In this document: positions 1-10,583 of the stretch, in pieces | Layout of the letters: each line of letters begins with the position of its first letter | Position numbering within the stretch: the stretch's first letter is position 1 | NCBI GenBank assembly: GCA_902525595.1 | Contig: CABZHO010000010.1 | Span: 1-32,093 of the forward strand | Source of the DNA: an uncultured Pelagibacteraceae bacterium | GTDB lineage: Bacteria > Pseudomonadota > Alphaproteobacteria > Pelagibacterales > AG-422-B15 | DNA: 32,093 nucleotides | Reading direction: 5' to 3' | Position numbers and translations under genes: made by a program | Notes under the pieces: model-generated | What the model was told of the DNA's origin: nothing | Database searches by the model: none | The model's input: the letters and a program-made list of their open reading frames with translations, nothing else

Positions 1-1
1 A

Positions 2-148
2 GAAGAGAATATTGATTTGTTTAGCGAACCAAATATTCATCAAATAGAGGCAACTCAATCTCTAACTGATGAAGATGTAGAGCAAGAAGAAGAAACAAAT
101 CAAGATCTTCTTGAAATACCATCATTCTTAAGAAGACAGAATAAATGA
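2..148 (+). CDS. ftsZ: C-terminus of cell division protein FtsZ (5' truncated by window edge)
   Basis: Frame 2 translation EENIDLFSEPNIHQIEATQSLTDEDVEQEEETNQDLLEIPSFLRRQNK*: acidic linker followed by the conserved FtsZ C-terminal peptide (alphaproteobacterial type LEIPAFLRRQ). Stop overlaps the rsmH start as ATGA. Confidence 0.82.
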   Translation, partial: EENIDLFSEPNIHQIEATQSLTDEDVEQEEETNQDLLEIPSFLRRQNK

Positions 149-1065
149 ATGAAGAAAGAATTGGTCATAAGTCAGTTCTTTTAGATGAGGTAATAAAATT
201 AATTAATCCCAAATCAAATGAAATATATTTTGATTCAACATTTGGAGATGGTGGTTACGCGAAAAAAATTCTTGACGCTTGTGATTGCAAGGTCATAGCA
301 ATCGATCGCGATCCAAATGTAAAAGAAAGGGCTAAAGAATATGAAAAAAAATATGGTGAAAGATTTATTTTCTTCAATGCTAGATTTAGTCAGATCAATG
401 AGGTTATGGAGAAAGCAAAAGAAGAAAAAATTAACGGTTTCGTATTTGATATAGGTGTTTCTTCAATGCAATTAGATAATGCAAACAGGGGCTTTTCGTT
501 TATGAAAGATGGTCCGCTAGATATGAGAATGAGTAGTCGAGGTTTGACAGCTTCCTCAGTTGTTAATTCAAAATCTGTAAATGAACTTGCAGATATAATT
601 TATCATTATGGAGACGAGAGAAATTCTAGAAAGATAGCAAAAAATATTGATAAATTTCGCAAATCAAAAGAAATAAATAGTACTTTGGAACTTGCTAATA
701 TTGTGAAGCAATCATTTCCCAATAAATACTTCAAAAAACATCCTGCAACAAAAACATTTCAAGCACTAAGAATGTATGTAAATAGTGAAATAGAAGAGCT
801 TCATCAAGGCGTAAATTTAGCAGTCAAACACTTAAAACAATATGGAAAGCTGTGTGTAGTTTCTTTTCACTCAATAGAAGATAGATTAGTAAAAAATTTT
901 ATGTCAATTATTGAGCCAAATTCCAATACTAAAAAAATAATTAAACCATCGAAGAAGGAAGTAGAAATTAACCCTCGAGCAAGATCAGCAAAACTAAGGT
1001 TTACTGAATTAAATAATAGCGAATATCAATTCGTATCAATAAATGATTTAGGATTCGAGTACTAA
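145..1065 (+). CDS. rsmH: 16S rRNA (cytosine1402-N4)-methyltransferase RsmH/MraW
   Basis: HKSVLLDEVIKLI, DSTFGDGGYAKKIL, FDIGVSSMQLDNANRGFSF, FHSIEDRLVKNF motifs. Confidence 0.97.
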   Translation: MNEERIGHKSVLLDEVIKLINPKSNEIYFDSTFGDGGYAKKILDACDCKVIAIDRDPNVKERAKEYEKKYGERFIFFNARFSQINEVMEKAKEEKINGFVFDIGVSSMQLDNANRGFSFMKDGPLDMRMSSRGLTASSVVNSKSVNELADIIYHYGDERNSRKIAKNIDKFRKSKEINSTLELANIVKQSFPNKYFKKHPATKTFQALRMYVNSEIEELHQGVNLAVKHLKQYGKLCVVSFHSIEDRLVKNFMSIIEPNSNTKKIIKPSKKEVEINPRARSAKLRFTELNNSEYQFVSINDLGFEY

Positions 1066-1409
1066 TGATAAATAAGTTTTTAAAAATCTTTTCTGTCTTT
1101 ATTTTGTTAAGTGGACTGATCGCTATAATGGTAATCAAAAATATTTCAGCTGAAAAACAAAATTATATAAATCAATTAGAATTATCACTTAGAGAAGAGC
1201 AAGAAAAAAATCAATTATATCAAATAGAATGGGAGCATATGATTTCCCCTCTTAATTTAAAGAAAATTTCTGAGATGATATTAACAAATGATTATACGAA
1301 ATATTTTGTTGTACTTGATAAAGACGAAATTGATAAAAATAATAATTATTTTCAAGATATAATTACAATTGATCAGCCAGTAAGTGTAATTATGAAACCT
1401 GCTAGATAG
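1065..1409 (+). CDS. ftsL: Cell division protein FtsL-like (short bitopic, coiled coil)
   Basis: N-terminal TM then coiled-coil-like segment, between rsmH and ftsI; TAATG overlap with rsmH. Confidence 0.75.
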   Translation: MINKFLKIFSVFILLSGLIAIMVIKNISAEKQNYINQLELSLREEQEKNQLYQIEWEHMISPLNLKKISEMILTNDYTKYFVVLDKDEIDKNNNYFQDIITIDQPVSVIMKPAR

Positions 1410-1418
1410 ACCTCTTTC

Positions 1419-3197
1419 GTGAAAAAAAGAAAGAAATCGCTAAAAAAAAAATTTGATATTTATCAAAAAAGCTTTTCCTTCACTCATCGTTATAATGCTG
1501 AGAAATTTTCTTTAGACAAAATTAAACTTCTAAAAAATAATTTTGCTCTCAAAATAAATAATCGACTAATTTTGGCATCAATTATATTTAGTAGCTTATT
1601 TATTGCTGTTACTATTAAAATGATAGAAATAAATTTATTTTATGTTGAGAAAGGTAAATTATTTGTCTCATCTGAACTTGATGAACGTGGAAATATTTAT
1701 GATCGTAATAATTCATCATTAACTGCCAATCTATTAACCTCACATATCTCAATTAATCCAAAAAAAATTTATGATAAGGAAAGATTCATTAGTAAAGTCT
1801 CAGGACTGAATACTATAGTAAATGCTAAAGAAATTAGAGTCTCAGTTGAGAAAGGGCAGTTTTTTTGGATTAAAAAAAACGCTGGACCTGCAGAGATTCA
1901 AAAATTTATTGATTTAGGTGAAACAGGGATTGAGTTTCACGATGTACATAAAAGAAAATATCTTCATAGTGAGCTATTTAGTCATTTAATTGGTAAAGTT
2001 GATCTAGATAATGAGGGGATATCCGGCATTGAAAAGTCTTATAATTATATTCTTAAAAGTGAAGCCAAAAAAGATCTAGTCACTTCACTGGATTTAAGAG
2101 TGCAGTATATTGTTAGAGATGAAATTATCTCAGCAATGAAGTTGTATAGAGCATCTGGCGGTTCAGGTCTTGTTATGGATGTTAATAATGGTGAAATTTT
2201 ATCGATGGTATCACTACCAGATTTTGATCCTAATAGTAAAATTACTAAAGACAGTCATTTATTTAATAAAAATACACTTGGAGTATACGAATTTGGTTCA
2301 GTAATGAAAATATTCACAACAGCAATTGGTATAGAAGAAGATATATTTCGCCCGAGTACTCAGTATCCAATAAGTGATTTTATTTATGTTGGTAAGCACA
2401 GAGTAAATGATGATCATAGACCTTGCGAAAAAAAAACTTGTTCAGTTGAAGAAATTTTTGTTCATTCTTCTAATGTTGGTTCAATAAAGATGATAAGAGA
2501 TATTGGACAAGATATGCAGAAAGATTACTTATCTCGACTAGGTCTTTTCAATTCAGTAAATATAGATATACCAGAAAAGGCTGTACCAATCGTACCTGAA
2601 CCTTGGAGAATGGTAAATACAGAGTCCATTTCTTATGGATATGGATTATCAATTTCTCCACTCCATTTAGCCATTGCAACATCATCTGTAATTAATGGTG
2701 GATATCTTATAGATCCAACTATTATTAAAACTAGTAGTGAAACAGCTTATATAAAAAAGGTATTCTCAGATCGCACAAGCGAAGTTATGAGATACTTATT
2801 AAGTAGAGTTGTAGATGAAGGAACTGCAAAAGATGCTTTTGGTAAAAATGCTGATAGAGCATATACAATTGATGAAAAATTTAAGTATATAGTTGGAGGC
2901 AAAACTGGTACAGCGCGCAAGATTAATAACAAAACTTACGTAAATGAAAAAATGACAACATTTGTATCAGCATTTCCAATTCATAAGCCAAAGTACCTAA
3001 TATTAATTTCTTTAGATGATCCTAAGGGTATCAACGGAGAATACGGAAGTCCGTATAACACATGGAATTGGACTAATGCAGGTTGGAACGCAGCAAGAGT
3101 CTCAAGACAAATTATTGACAGAATAAGCCCAATTTTAGACACAAAAAGTAAATACTTACCAGGTGATAATATTTTAATAAATACATCACTTGAATAA
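1419..3197 (+). CDS. ftsI: Peptidoglycan D,D-transpeptidase FtsI (PBP3)
   Basis: GTG start; ERGNIYDRN, SVMK (SxxK), SSN, KTGTARK motifs. Confidence 0.95.
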   Translation: MKKRKKSLKKKFDIYQKSFSFTHRYNAEKFSLDKIKLLKNNFALKINNRLILASIIFSSLFIAVTIKMIEINLFYVEKGKLFVSSELDERGNIYDRNNSSLTANLLTSHISINPKKIYDKERFISKVSGLNTIVNAKEIRVSVEKGQFFWIKKNAGPAEIQKFIDLGETGIEFHDVHKRKYLHSELFSHLIGKVDLDNEGISGIEKSYNYILKSEAKKDLVTSLDLRVQYIVRDEIISAMKLYRASGGSGLVMDVNNGEILSMVSLPDFDPNSKITKDSHLFNKNTLGVYEFGSVMKIFTTAIGIEEDIFRPSTQYPISDFIYVGKHRVNDDHRPCEKKTCSVEEIFVHSSNVGSIKMIRDIGQDMQKDYLSRLGLFNSVNIDIPEKAVPIVPEPWRMVNTESISYGYGLSISPLHLAIATSSVINGGYLIDPTIIKTSSETAYIKKVFSDRTSEVMRYLLSRVVDEGTAKDAFGKNADRAYTIDEKFKYIVGGKTGTARKINNKTYVNEKMTTFVSAFPIHKPKYLILISLDDPKGINGEYGSPYNTWNWTNAGWNAARVSRQIIDRISPILDTKSKYLPGDNILINTSLE

Positions 3198-4634
3198 ATG
3201 ACTCAGAGTTTACTTTTAAAAAAAATCCATTCTGATGGAATTAAATTTAATGGAGTTTCCTCGGATACAAGAACTCTAGTAAAGGGTAACTTATTTTTTG
3301 CTATAAAAGGCAATAATTCTGATGGTCTAAATTATATAGATCATGCCTACAGAAAAGATGCCTCAGCAGTCGTTATTTCTAATCGAAAAAAAATATCTAA
3401 CATTTCTGAGCGTTTACCAATATATATTGTTAAGGATGTAAGAAAAGAATTTGCTATTGCAGCATTTTCAATAAATAAAAATAATATTACACATAAAATA
3501 GGAGTCACCGGAACTAACGGTAAAACATCAGTCACATTTTATATTAATTATATATTAGATAAAATTAATATTAAATCAGCGACAATTGGCACATTAGGAA
3601 ATTCTGTTTTAAAAAAAAACAAAAGTAACCTTACCACGCCATCATCACTAGACCTAGCCAGGCAATTATCAGCTATTCATAGAAAAAAAATAAACCATGT
3701 ATCAATTGAAGCTTCAAGTCATGGATTACATCAAAAGCGTTTTTGCGGATTACAATTCAATGTTGGAATACTTACTAATATTTCACGTGATCATCTTGAC
3801 TACCATAAAACAATGGACAATTATATCTCGAGTAAGGCAAAACTATTTAATGATTATTTATCACAAGATGCAAAGATAATAATAAATTCGGAAACTAAAT
3901 ATTTAGCTCAGTTTCTAAAAAAAATTAAAAATTTAAAATCTAAAGAAGTAATTTTATTTCAAAAAAATAATGACTTTAAACTTTTAAAAATAAATTTTAG
4001 AAAAGATGAAGTAAATGTTAGTGTAATTATAAGTAGAAAAAAATTTAATTTAGTATTTTCCAGTCTTCCATTATTTCAAATTAAAAATTTTTTAATTGCT
4101 GCTTCAGCAGTATCATTTATGGGTTACAACTTAGCAAACTTATCTACAATATCTAAAAAATGTCCAAACGTCTCAGGAAGAATGGAATATGTAGGTCTAT
4201 CTAAAAAGGGTGGTAAGGTATATGTCGATTTTGCTCATACTCCTGATGCGCTTTTAAATGTTTTGAAAGAAATTAAACAAACAAATCCCTCCAAAATCAT
4301 TCTTATATTTGGTTGTGGCGGTGACAGAGATAAAGGAAAAAGATCTAAAATGGGTGTCATTGCAAAAAAATATGCCGATATTGTAATTGTAACTGATGAC
4401 AACCCTCGTTATGAGGATGCATCTAAAATTAGGAAAGAGATAATTCAAAACTCAAATTTCTTTGTGGAAATAAGCAATAGAAAAAAAGCTATTGAGCATG
4501 GAATAAGCAAATTAGAAAAAAAATCTGTATTATTAATAGCTGGCAAAGGACATGAAAAAAATCAAATTATAAAAGGTAAAATTTATAATTTTGATGATGT
4601 TGCTGTAGCAAAAAAATTAATGAAACAAACATGA
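3198..4634 (+). CDS. murE: UDP-MurNAc-tripeptide synthetase MurE (meso-DAP type)
   Basis: GVTGTNGKTS P-loop, DNPR motif, HTPDALLN; position after ftsI. Confidence 0.95.
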   Translation: MTQSLLLKKIHSDGIKFNGVSSDTRTLVKGNLFFAIKGNNSDGLNYIDHAYRKDASAVVISNRKKISNISERLPIYIVKDVRKEFAIAAFSINKNNITHKIGVTGTNGKTSVTFYINYILDKINIKSATIGTLGNSVLKKNKSNLTTPSSLDLARQLSAIHRKKINHVSIEASSHGLHQKRFCGLQFNVGILTNISRDHLDYHKTMDNYISSKAKLFNDYLSQDAKIIINSETKYLAQFLKKIKNLKSKEVILFQKNNDFKLLKINFRKDEVNVSVIISRKKFNLVFSSLPLFQIKNFLIAASAVSFMGYNLANLSTISKKCPNVSGRMEYVGLSKKGGKVYVDFAHTPDALLNVLKEIKQTNPSKIILIFGCGGDRDKGKRSKMGVIAKKYADIVIVTDDNPRYEDASKIRKEIIQNSNFFVEISNRKKAIEHGISKLEKKSVLLIAGKGHEKNQIIKGKIYNFDDVAVAKKLMKQT

Positions 4635-6004
4635 ATTCTTCAATATCGTTAAAAGAGATAAATAAGTTCTTCAATCTTAAACTAAAAAAAATTCATATAA
4701 CTGGTGCATCTATTGATACTCGATCTCTAAAGAAAGGAAATATTTTTTTTGCCTTAGAAGGCAATAACTTTGATGGGAATGACTTTATAAAAAGAGCAGA
4801 AAGCAAAGGTGCTTCTGTTGCAATTGTGAAGAGAATTGATCATTCTTCAAAACTTATTCAAATTAAAGTAAATAATACGCAAAAGGCATTAAGAGAGCTC
4901 GCCAGATTTTATCGTTCATTATTGCAAACAAAGATTATCGGCATTACTGGAAGTGTAGGTAAAACTGGAACAAAAGACGCTATATCGAAATTATTAAATA
5001 ATAAAAATTCAGTCTTTTGTTCAAAAAAATCATATAACAATCACATTGGATTACCAATTGAATTACTAAATATGCCAAAAAATTCCAAATATGGGTTTTT
5101 TGAGTTAGGTATGAATCATCCAGGGGAAATATCAAAACTTACAAAAATTCTTCAACCAGAAATTGCGATTATTCTTAACATAGAAAATGTTCATATAGGA
5201 AATTTTCATTCATTAAAGGAAATTGCTAAGGCCAAATCCGAAATCTTTAGTGCAACCAAAAGTGTAAAGCATTTAATCTTAAATAAGGATACCAATTACT
5301 TCACATTCATAAAGGATTTAGCTAATAAACATAAAATTAAACATGTATACGATTTGAGCACTAATGAAAATTCTTCTGCTTACTTTTGTAAAATTCACGA
5401 AAAAAAAAATACCATCAGTTTGTCAGCAAGTGTTCTTCAAAATAAGAAAATAGATTTTAATATCAGAAAAGATCAGCATAATCTTATGGGTAATATTCTT
5501 GCAATTATAATTTGCTTCCAGATAATCGGTATAAATCCAAACGTTATAAAGGGTTTTATGAATGTTTCATTCAGTCCTGGGCGTGGTAACGTCATTAAAA
5601 AATATTTTAATGGCTTTAAACAAATAGTTTATGATTTTACATATAATGCAAGTCCAGTATCGATGAAAGCCAATTTAGAAATGTTTGCTAAATTAAATGA
5701 TAATAATCAAACATATATTATTGGTGATATGAACGAATTAGGGAAGGCATCGAAAAAGTATCATAGAGAAATTCTTAATTACTTATTGAAGCTAAAATAT
5801 AAAAAGATAATTTTTGTCGGACCAATTTTCTTTTCATTAAGAAATGTTATCAAAAAGAAAAATATTTTCTTCTTTCAAAACATTAATGAAGTGATTTATA
5901 AAATAGATAAAATATTAAACTATAATTGCAATTTATTTATGAAAGGTTCAAATTCTATCAAACTAAATAAATTAATCTCATTTATGGGACAAACAAGAAA
6001 ATGA
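4631..6004 (+). CDS. murF: UDP-MurNAc-tripeptide:D-Ala-D-Ala ligase MurF
   Basis: GITGSVGKTGTKD, ELGMNHPGEI, GDMNELG motifs; ATGA overlap with murE. Confidence 0.94.
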   Translation: MNSSISLKEINKFFNLKLKKIHITGASIDTRSLKKGNIFFALEGNNFDGNDFIKRAESKGASVAIVKRIDHSSKLIQIKVNNTQKALRELARFYRSLLQTKIIGITGSVGKTGTKDAISKLLNNKNSVFCSKKSYNNHIGLPIELLNMPKNSKYGFFELGMNHPGEISKLTKILQPEIAIILNIENVHIGNFHSLKEIAKAKSEIFSATKSVKHLILNKDTNYFTFIKDLANKHKIKHVYDLSTNENSSAYFCKIHEKKNTISLSASVLQNKKIDFNIRKDQHNLMGNILAIIICFQIIGINPNVIKGFMNVSFSPGRGNVIKKYFNGFKQIVYDFTYNASPVSMKANLEMFAKLNDNNQTYIIGDMNELGKASKKYHREILNYLLKLKYKKIIFVGPIFFSLRNVIKKKNIFFFQNINEVIYKIDKILNYNCNLFMKGSNSIKLNKLISFMGQTRK

Positions 6005-7083
6005 TTTTATTATTTTTAGAATATTTTAATCTCTATAGCTTGGTAAATTTTTTTTCTTATTTAACTGTAAGAACAGGGTTCGCTTTATTTACTTCATTTC
6101 TTTTCATATTAATTTTTGGCCCATTATTAATTAATAAAATAAGCTCTTACCAATCAATCGGGCAACCAATAAGAAAAGATGGTCCTGAGTCTCACTTGGT
6201 TGCTAAGAGGGGCACACCCACGATGGGTGGTATAATTGTTTTAGCTTCTATTGTTATATCAATCTTACTTTGGGTAAATCCAGAAAGTTATATCTCTTGG
6301 CCAGTTATATTTTTATTAATATCATTTGGCTTAATTGGTTTTATTGACGACTATACTAAAGTTAAAAACAAAACATCTGATGGAATATCAGCAAAATTAA
6401 GGGTTACTTTGCAAATTATTGCATCTCTTCTATTCATTTATTGGATAACAACGTATCACGCGATTAGTATTGAACTATTATCTTTGCCATTTCTAAAAGA
6501 CATTTTTATCAACTTAGGTTTTTTTGCTGTTCCATTTTGTTTACTAGTGATTGTAGGTTCTGCAAACGCTGTGAACTTAACTGATGGATTAGATGGTTTG
6601 GCTATAGTTCCTATAATGATTGTTTCGGCAACATTTGCCGTAATTTGTTATCTGGCAGGGAACATAATATTTTCTGAATACTTATACATCAATTACTTGC
6701 CTGGAGCAGGAGAATTAACTGTTCTCTGTGCTGCCATAATAGGATCTGCTTTAGGGTTCCTTTGGTACAATGCGCCTCCAGCAATGGTTTTTATGGGTGA
6801 TACTGGGTCATTATCCCTAGGAGCTACCCTTGGAGGGACAAGTGTACTCATAAAGCAAGAAATAGTATTGGCAATAGTTGGAGGTATTTTTGTTGCTGAG
6901 GCACTTTCAGTTATTCTTCAGGTAGGGTCATTTAAACTTACAAAAAAAAGAATATTTTTGATGGCACCTTTGCACCATCATTTTGAAAAGATGGGTATTC
7001 CTGAATCTAAGATTGTAATTCGATTTTGGATTGTAGCCATGATTTTAGCTCTTATAGGCCTTGCTACCTTGAAAATAAGATAG
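6001..7083 (+). CDS. mraY: Phospho-MurNAc-pentapeptide transferase MraY
   Basis: GTPTMGG, NLTDGLDGLA, FMGDTGSLSLG, APLHHHFEK motifs. Confidence 0.97.
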   Translation: MILLFLEYFNLYSLVNFFSYLTVRTGFALFTSFLFILIFGPLLINKISSYQSIGQPIRKDGPESHLVAKRGTPTMGGIIVLASIVISILLWVNPESYISWPVIFLLISFGLIGFIDDYTKVKNKTSDGISAKLRVTLQIIASLLFIYWITTYHAISIELLSLPFLKDIFINLGFFAVPFCLLVIVGSANAVNLTDGLDGLAIVPIMIVSATFAVICYLAGNIIFSEYLYINYLPGAGELTVLCAAIIGSALGFLWYNAPPAMVFMGDTGSLSLGATLGGTSVLIKQEIVLAIVGGIFVAEALSVILQVGSFKLTKKRIFLMAPLHHHFEKMGIPESKIVIRFWIVAMILALIGLATLKIR

Positions 7084-7088
7084 TCACC

Positions 7089-8414
7089 ATGCTAAATTCA
7101 AATATATTTTCAAATCGCAAAATCCTGGTGATTGGAATGGGAAAAACAGGTCGTTCAATTAGTAATGCATTAATTAAAAGTAAGGCTAATGTTTTTGTTT
7201 GGGATGATAGTAAAATAATTAGAAAAAATTTAAAAATTAAAGGCTATAATATTTTTAATAGTAAGAATTTAAAAAAAATTAATTTTATTGTACCAAGCCC
7301 AGGGATACCCCTAAAAGGAAAAGATAAACACAAATTAATAAAAAAGACTATAAATCAAAATATAAAAATTGTTTCCGAACTTGATCTATTTCAAATATAT
7401 TTAAATAATTGTAAAAATAATAAAAATATAAAAGTCATTGCAGTTACAGGAACAAACGGCAAATCAACAATAGTTTCACAAATTTATCATTGTCTTAAAA
7501 GAAATAATTATAATGTATATTTAATTGGAAATATTGGATACCCAATATTTGACTCAGTAAAAATTAGAAATGGATTTTATATTATTGAAGTATCGTCATA
7601 TCAATTAGAGTCCTCAAAAATATTTAGTCCTGATATATCCTGTATTACAAATATCACTCCAGATCATTTGAAGAGGCATAAAACTTTTAATAATTATGCA
7701 AAAGCTAAACTTCAAATATTGAATAATTTCTCTGATGGAAAATCATTTTTTTATGATCGAAATATGATAATAAAAAAACTAATAAAAAAAAGATTATCAA
7801 AAAAATTGTATGAAAGTATTAAAAAAAATAGCAAAAAAAATTTAAATGAGATAGAAATCAAAAAAATATTTTTAAAAGACTCAATAACTTATAATCAAAA
7901 TCAATTATATACTTATGCTATATGTAGAACTTGTGGCGTTGCTAAAAATACGATTTTATCTTCGCTTAAATCATATAAACCATTGCCTTACAGACAGCAG
8001 GTAATCTACAATGACGCTCATATACAAATAATCAATGACTCTAAATCGACAAATTTTGATTCACTTAATTACGCTTTATCTCAATATAAAAATATAATTT
8101 TAATCTGTGGAGGGGAGATAAAAAGTAATAAAATCAACATATTAGATAAAAATAGCAAGAATGTACTTGCTGCAATTATAATTGGAAAAGAAGGTAAATT
8201 ATTTGAAAATTATTTTAAGGATAAATGTAATACCATATATGCAGTAAATCTAAAAAAGAGTTTCGAGATAGCCTTAGAAATATCTTTAGATTCTAATGAG
8301 TATCAAGCAATACTTTTTAGTCCAGGAGCAGCATCATTTGATCAGTATAAAAATTTTGAGGAGAGAGGAAAACATTTTACTAGTATCGTAAAAACTACAT
8401 ATTTCAATGAATAG
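7089..8414 (+). CDS. murD: UDP-MurNAc-L-alanine:D-glutamate ligase MurD
   Basis: KILVIGMGKTGRS, AVTGTNGKST, EVSSYQLE; start placed at ATG 7089 (MLNSN...) rather than the ORF-track 7026. Confidence 0.93.
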   Translation: MLNSNIFSNRKILVIGMGKTGRSISNALIKSKANVFVWDDSKIIRKNLKIKGYNIFNSKNLKKINFIVPSPGIPLKGKDKHKLIKKTINQNIKIVSELDLFQIYLNNCKNNKNIKVIAVTGTNGKSTIVSQIYHCLKRNNYNVYLIGNIGYPIFDSVKIRNGFYIIEVSSYQLESSKIFSPDISCITNITPDHLKRHKTFNNYAKAKLQILNNFSDGKSFFYDRNMIIKKLIKKRLSKKLYESIKKNSKKNLNEIEIKKIFLKDSITYNQNQLYTYAICRTCGVAKNTILSSLKSYKPLPYRQQVIYNDAHIQIINDSKSTNFDSLNYALSQYKNIILICGGEIKSNKINILDKNSKNVLAAIIIGKEGKLFENYFKDKCNTIYAVNLKKSFEIALEISLDSNEYQAILFSPGAASFDQYKNFEERGKHFTSIVKTTYFNE

Positions 8415-9519
8415 TGATATTGATGAAAAATCTATAATAACAAACTGGGTAAAGCAAATAAACAAACCAATTTTTTTTAGCGTCACAATATTAATGACAA
8501 TCGGTTTATTTATAAGTTTAACAATTAATCCAGGAACTTCAAAATATTTAAATAACAATTTATTTTCATATTTTAATATTCAGGCTTTATATTTAATCAT
8601 AGGTTATGTCATTTTTTTATTAATATCATTTATCAATGTTGATCAAGTTAAAACGGGTTCAATATATTTATTTATAATTGTATTTATCTCTCTTTTGGTA
8701 ACATTAATTATTGGTGTTGAAATCAAGGGATCAAAACGTTGGCTTTATTTATTGAATATTTCAATAATGCCAATTGAAATCTTAAAACCTTTTTTTTGTG
8801 TAATACTTGGAATAATTTTAAATAACCGATACCAAAAAAATAAATATTCATCTTATACAATAAGTTTTATTATCTTTTGTTCAGTCTCAATTATACTAGT
8901 TATGCAACCTGATGTTAGTCAATTATTTTTAATTTCAGTAATATATTTTTCTTCAGTTTTTATGAGTGGTTTCAGTATTGTCATACTTTCAAGTCTTATA
9001 GTCTCAGGTATAATATTCTCTATTTTAATTTATTTAATGAATTTTAATGTCCAAAATAGAATTAATTCTTTTTTTTTTCCAGAAGATTACGATTTAACTC
9101 AAACAGAGTTATCTTTACAAGCGATCAAACAAGGCGGTTTAATAGGGGTTGGGCCTGGAAATGGTCTTCTTAAAAACAAAATTCCTGAAGCTAATTCTGA
9201 TTATATATTTTCTGTAATTGCTGAAGAGTATGGGCTCATTGGATGCCTAGTAATTTTGTCACTTTTTTTCATAATCGCTTATCAAGGATTTAAAAAAATA
9301 TACGGTAACAATGATCATTTCATTCAAATTTGTATTTTTACACTCATTATATACATATGTTTACAAGCCCTTGTACACATTGGAGTGAATATTAGATTAA
9401 TACCGACAACTGGAATTACTCTTCCATTTATAAGCTATGGTGGTTCATCAGTATTAGGGATGTCAATATCTTGCGGTTTAATTCTTCTACTATCTAAAAA
9501 AAACCACATTAGAGAATAA
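8407..9519 (+). CDS. ftsW: SEDS-family division protein FtsW
   Basis: Multi-TM; KGSKRW, QPDVSQ, GVGPGNG, FISYGGSS motifs. Confidence 0.93.
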   Translation: MNSDIDEKSIITNWVKQINKPIFFSVTILMTIGLFISLTINPGTSKYLNNNLFSYFNIQALYLIIGYVIFLLISFINVDQVKTGSIYLFIIVFISLLVTLIIGVEIKGSKRWLYLLNISIMPIEILKPFFCVILGIILNNRYQKNKYSSYTISFIIFCSVSIILVMQPDVSQLFLISVIYFSSVFMSGFSIVILSSLIVSGIIFSILIYLMNFNVQNRINSFFFPEDYDLTQTELSLQAIKQGGLIGVGPGNGLLKNKIPEANSDYIFSVIAEEYGLIGCLVILSLFFIIAYQGFKKIYGNNDHFIQICIFTLIIYICLQALVHIGVNIRLIPTTGITLPFISYGGSSVLGMSISCGLILLLSKKNHIRE

Positions 9520-9530
9520 AGATAATTAAT

Positions 9531-10583
9531 ATGAATAGATATATCCTAATTGGCGGTGGAACAGGTGGTCATTGCATCCCAATGAACGTACTTTACGACT
9601 ATATAATAAAGGATAGTCAATGCATTATAATTACTGATACCAAAGGTATGCGTTTTTTTAAAAATAGACCACCTGAGTCAATTATTGTTTTAAAAAAATT
9701 AATTAATAGCCAGTCCCAAATTGCATACTTAATAAACTTGCCATATCTCTTTGTAAAATCTCTCTGGATTTTATTGCAAGTAAAACCTTCTGCCTTAATT
9801 GGATTTGGGGGATATTTTACGATACCAGTAATTTCAGCGGGTTGGATAATTGGAATTTCAATTTTCATTCACGAGGGTAATGCCTTGATTGGGAAGGCTA
9901 ATAAATTTTTATCTAATTTTGCAAAAAAAACTTTTACTACATTTAAAAAGACAATTGATCAAAATCATAATGTATTCAAAAAATCTCTACATGTAGGTCT
10001 ACCTATCAGATATTCAGATGAGACCCGACATAATATTGATACTGATCAATATACAATATGTGTTTTAGGAGGAAGCCAAGGTGCAAAAAATTTATCATTT
10101 AATGTGGCTGAGGCAATTAATTCGGTACAGAAACAAATAAAGGAAAATATAATTGTGTATCATCAATGTCGAAAAGAAGATGTCAGTGACATTATACAAT
10201 TTTATAACTCTAACCAAATTACTGCAAAAGTTAAAAATTACTTTTCTGAAATGATAAACCTTATCGCCAATTCAAATTTAATTATATCAAGATCAGGGTC
10301 ATCGACAGTGAATGAAATTATTAATAATGGGATTCCTTCAATTCTAATTCCTTTTCCTTATGCGTCAGACAATCATCAATTCTATAATGCTCAAGTTTTA
10401 AATGAAATAAACTGTTCTGTATTAATAGAAGATAAAAATGCAAACGCAAAGAATTTAGAAATTAATATACTTAATTACATTAAAAATAAGCATAAAAATT
10501 TGAACATATCAAATCAACTAAAATCTCTGACAACTTATAATCCTTCACTTAAGATTATTGACGAAATTGAAACAAAAACATGA
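9531..10583 (+). CDS. murG: UDP-GlcNAc:undecaprenyl-PP-MurNAc-pentapeptide GlcNAc transferase MurG
   Basis: GGGTGGH, HEGNALIGKANKFL, GGSQGAKNLS, SRSGSSTVNE. Confidence 0.96.
   Translation: MNRYILIGGGTGGHCIPMNVLYDYIIKDSQCIIITDTKGMRFFKNRPPESIIVLKKLINSQSQIAYLINLPYLFVKSLWILLQVKPSALIGFGGYFTIPVISAGWIIGISIFIHEGNALIGKANKFLSNFAKKTFTTFKKTIDQNHNVFKKSLHVGLPIRYSDETRHNIDTDQYTICVLGGSQGAKNLSFNVAEAINSVQKQIKENIIVYHQCRKEDVSDIIQFYNSNQITAKVKNYFSEMINLIANSNLIISRSGSSTVNEIINNGIPSILIPFPYASDNHQFYNAQVLNEINCSVLIEDKNANAKNLEINILNYIKNKHKNLNISNQLKSLTTYNPSLKIIDEIETKT

Noticed and set aside
2747-2932. Antisense ORFs inside ftsI, murE, murD, murG, ftsQ/ftsA, ligA, hflK (e.g. 2747-2932, 4254-4448, 9617-9868, 14449-14820, 19193-19453, 31030-31501)
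   Set aside because: Fully opposite to strongly supported genes, with no recognisable domains or initiation signals; typical AT-rich shadow ORFs.
3697-3879. Same-strand out-of-frame ORF in murE; plus-strand ORFs in minus genes (20179-20409, 21296-21481, 23516-23707, 24677-24862, 29670-29933)
   Set aside because: Nested in well-supported CDSs with no independent evidence.
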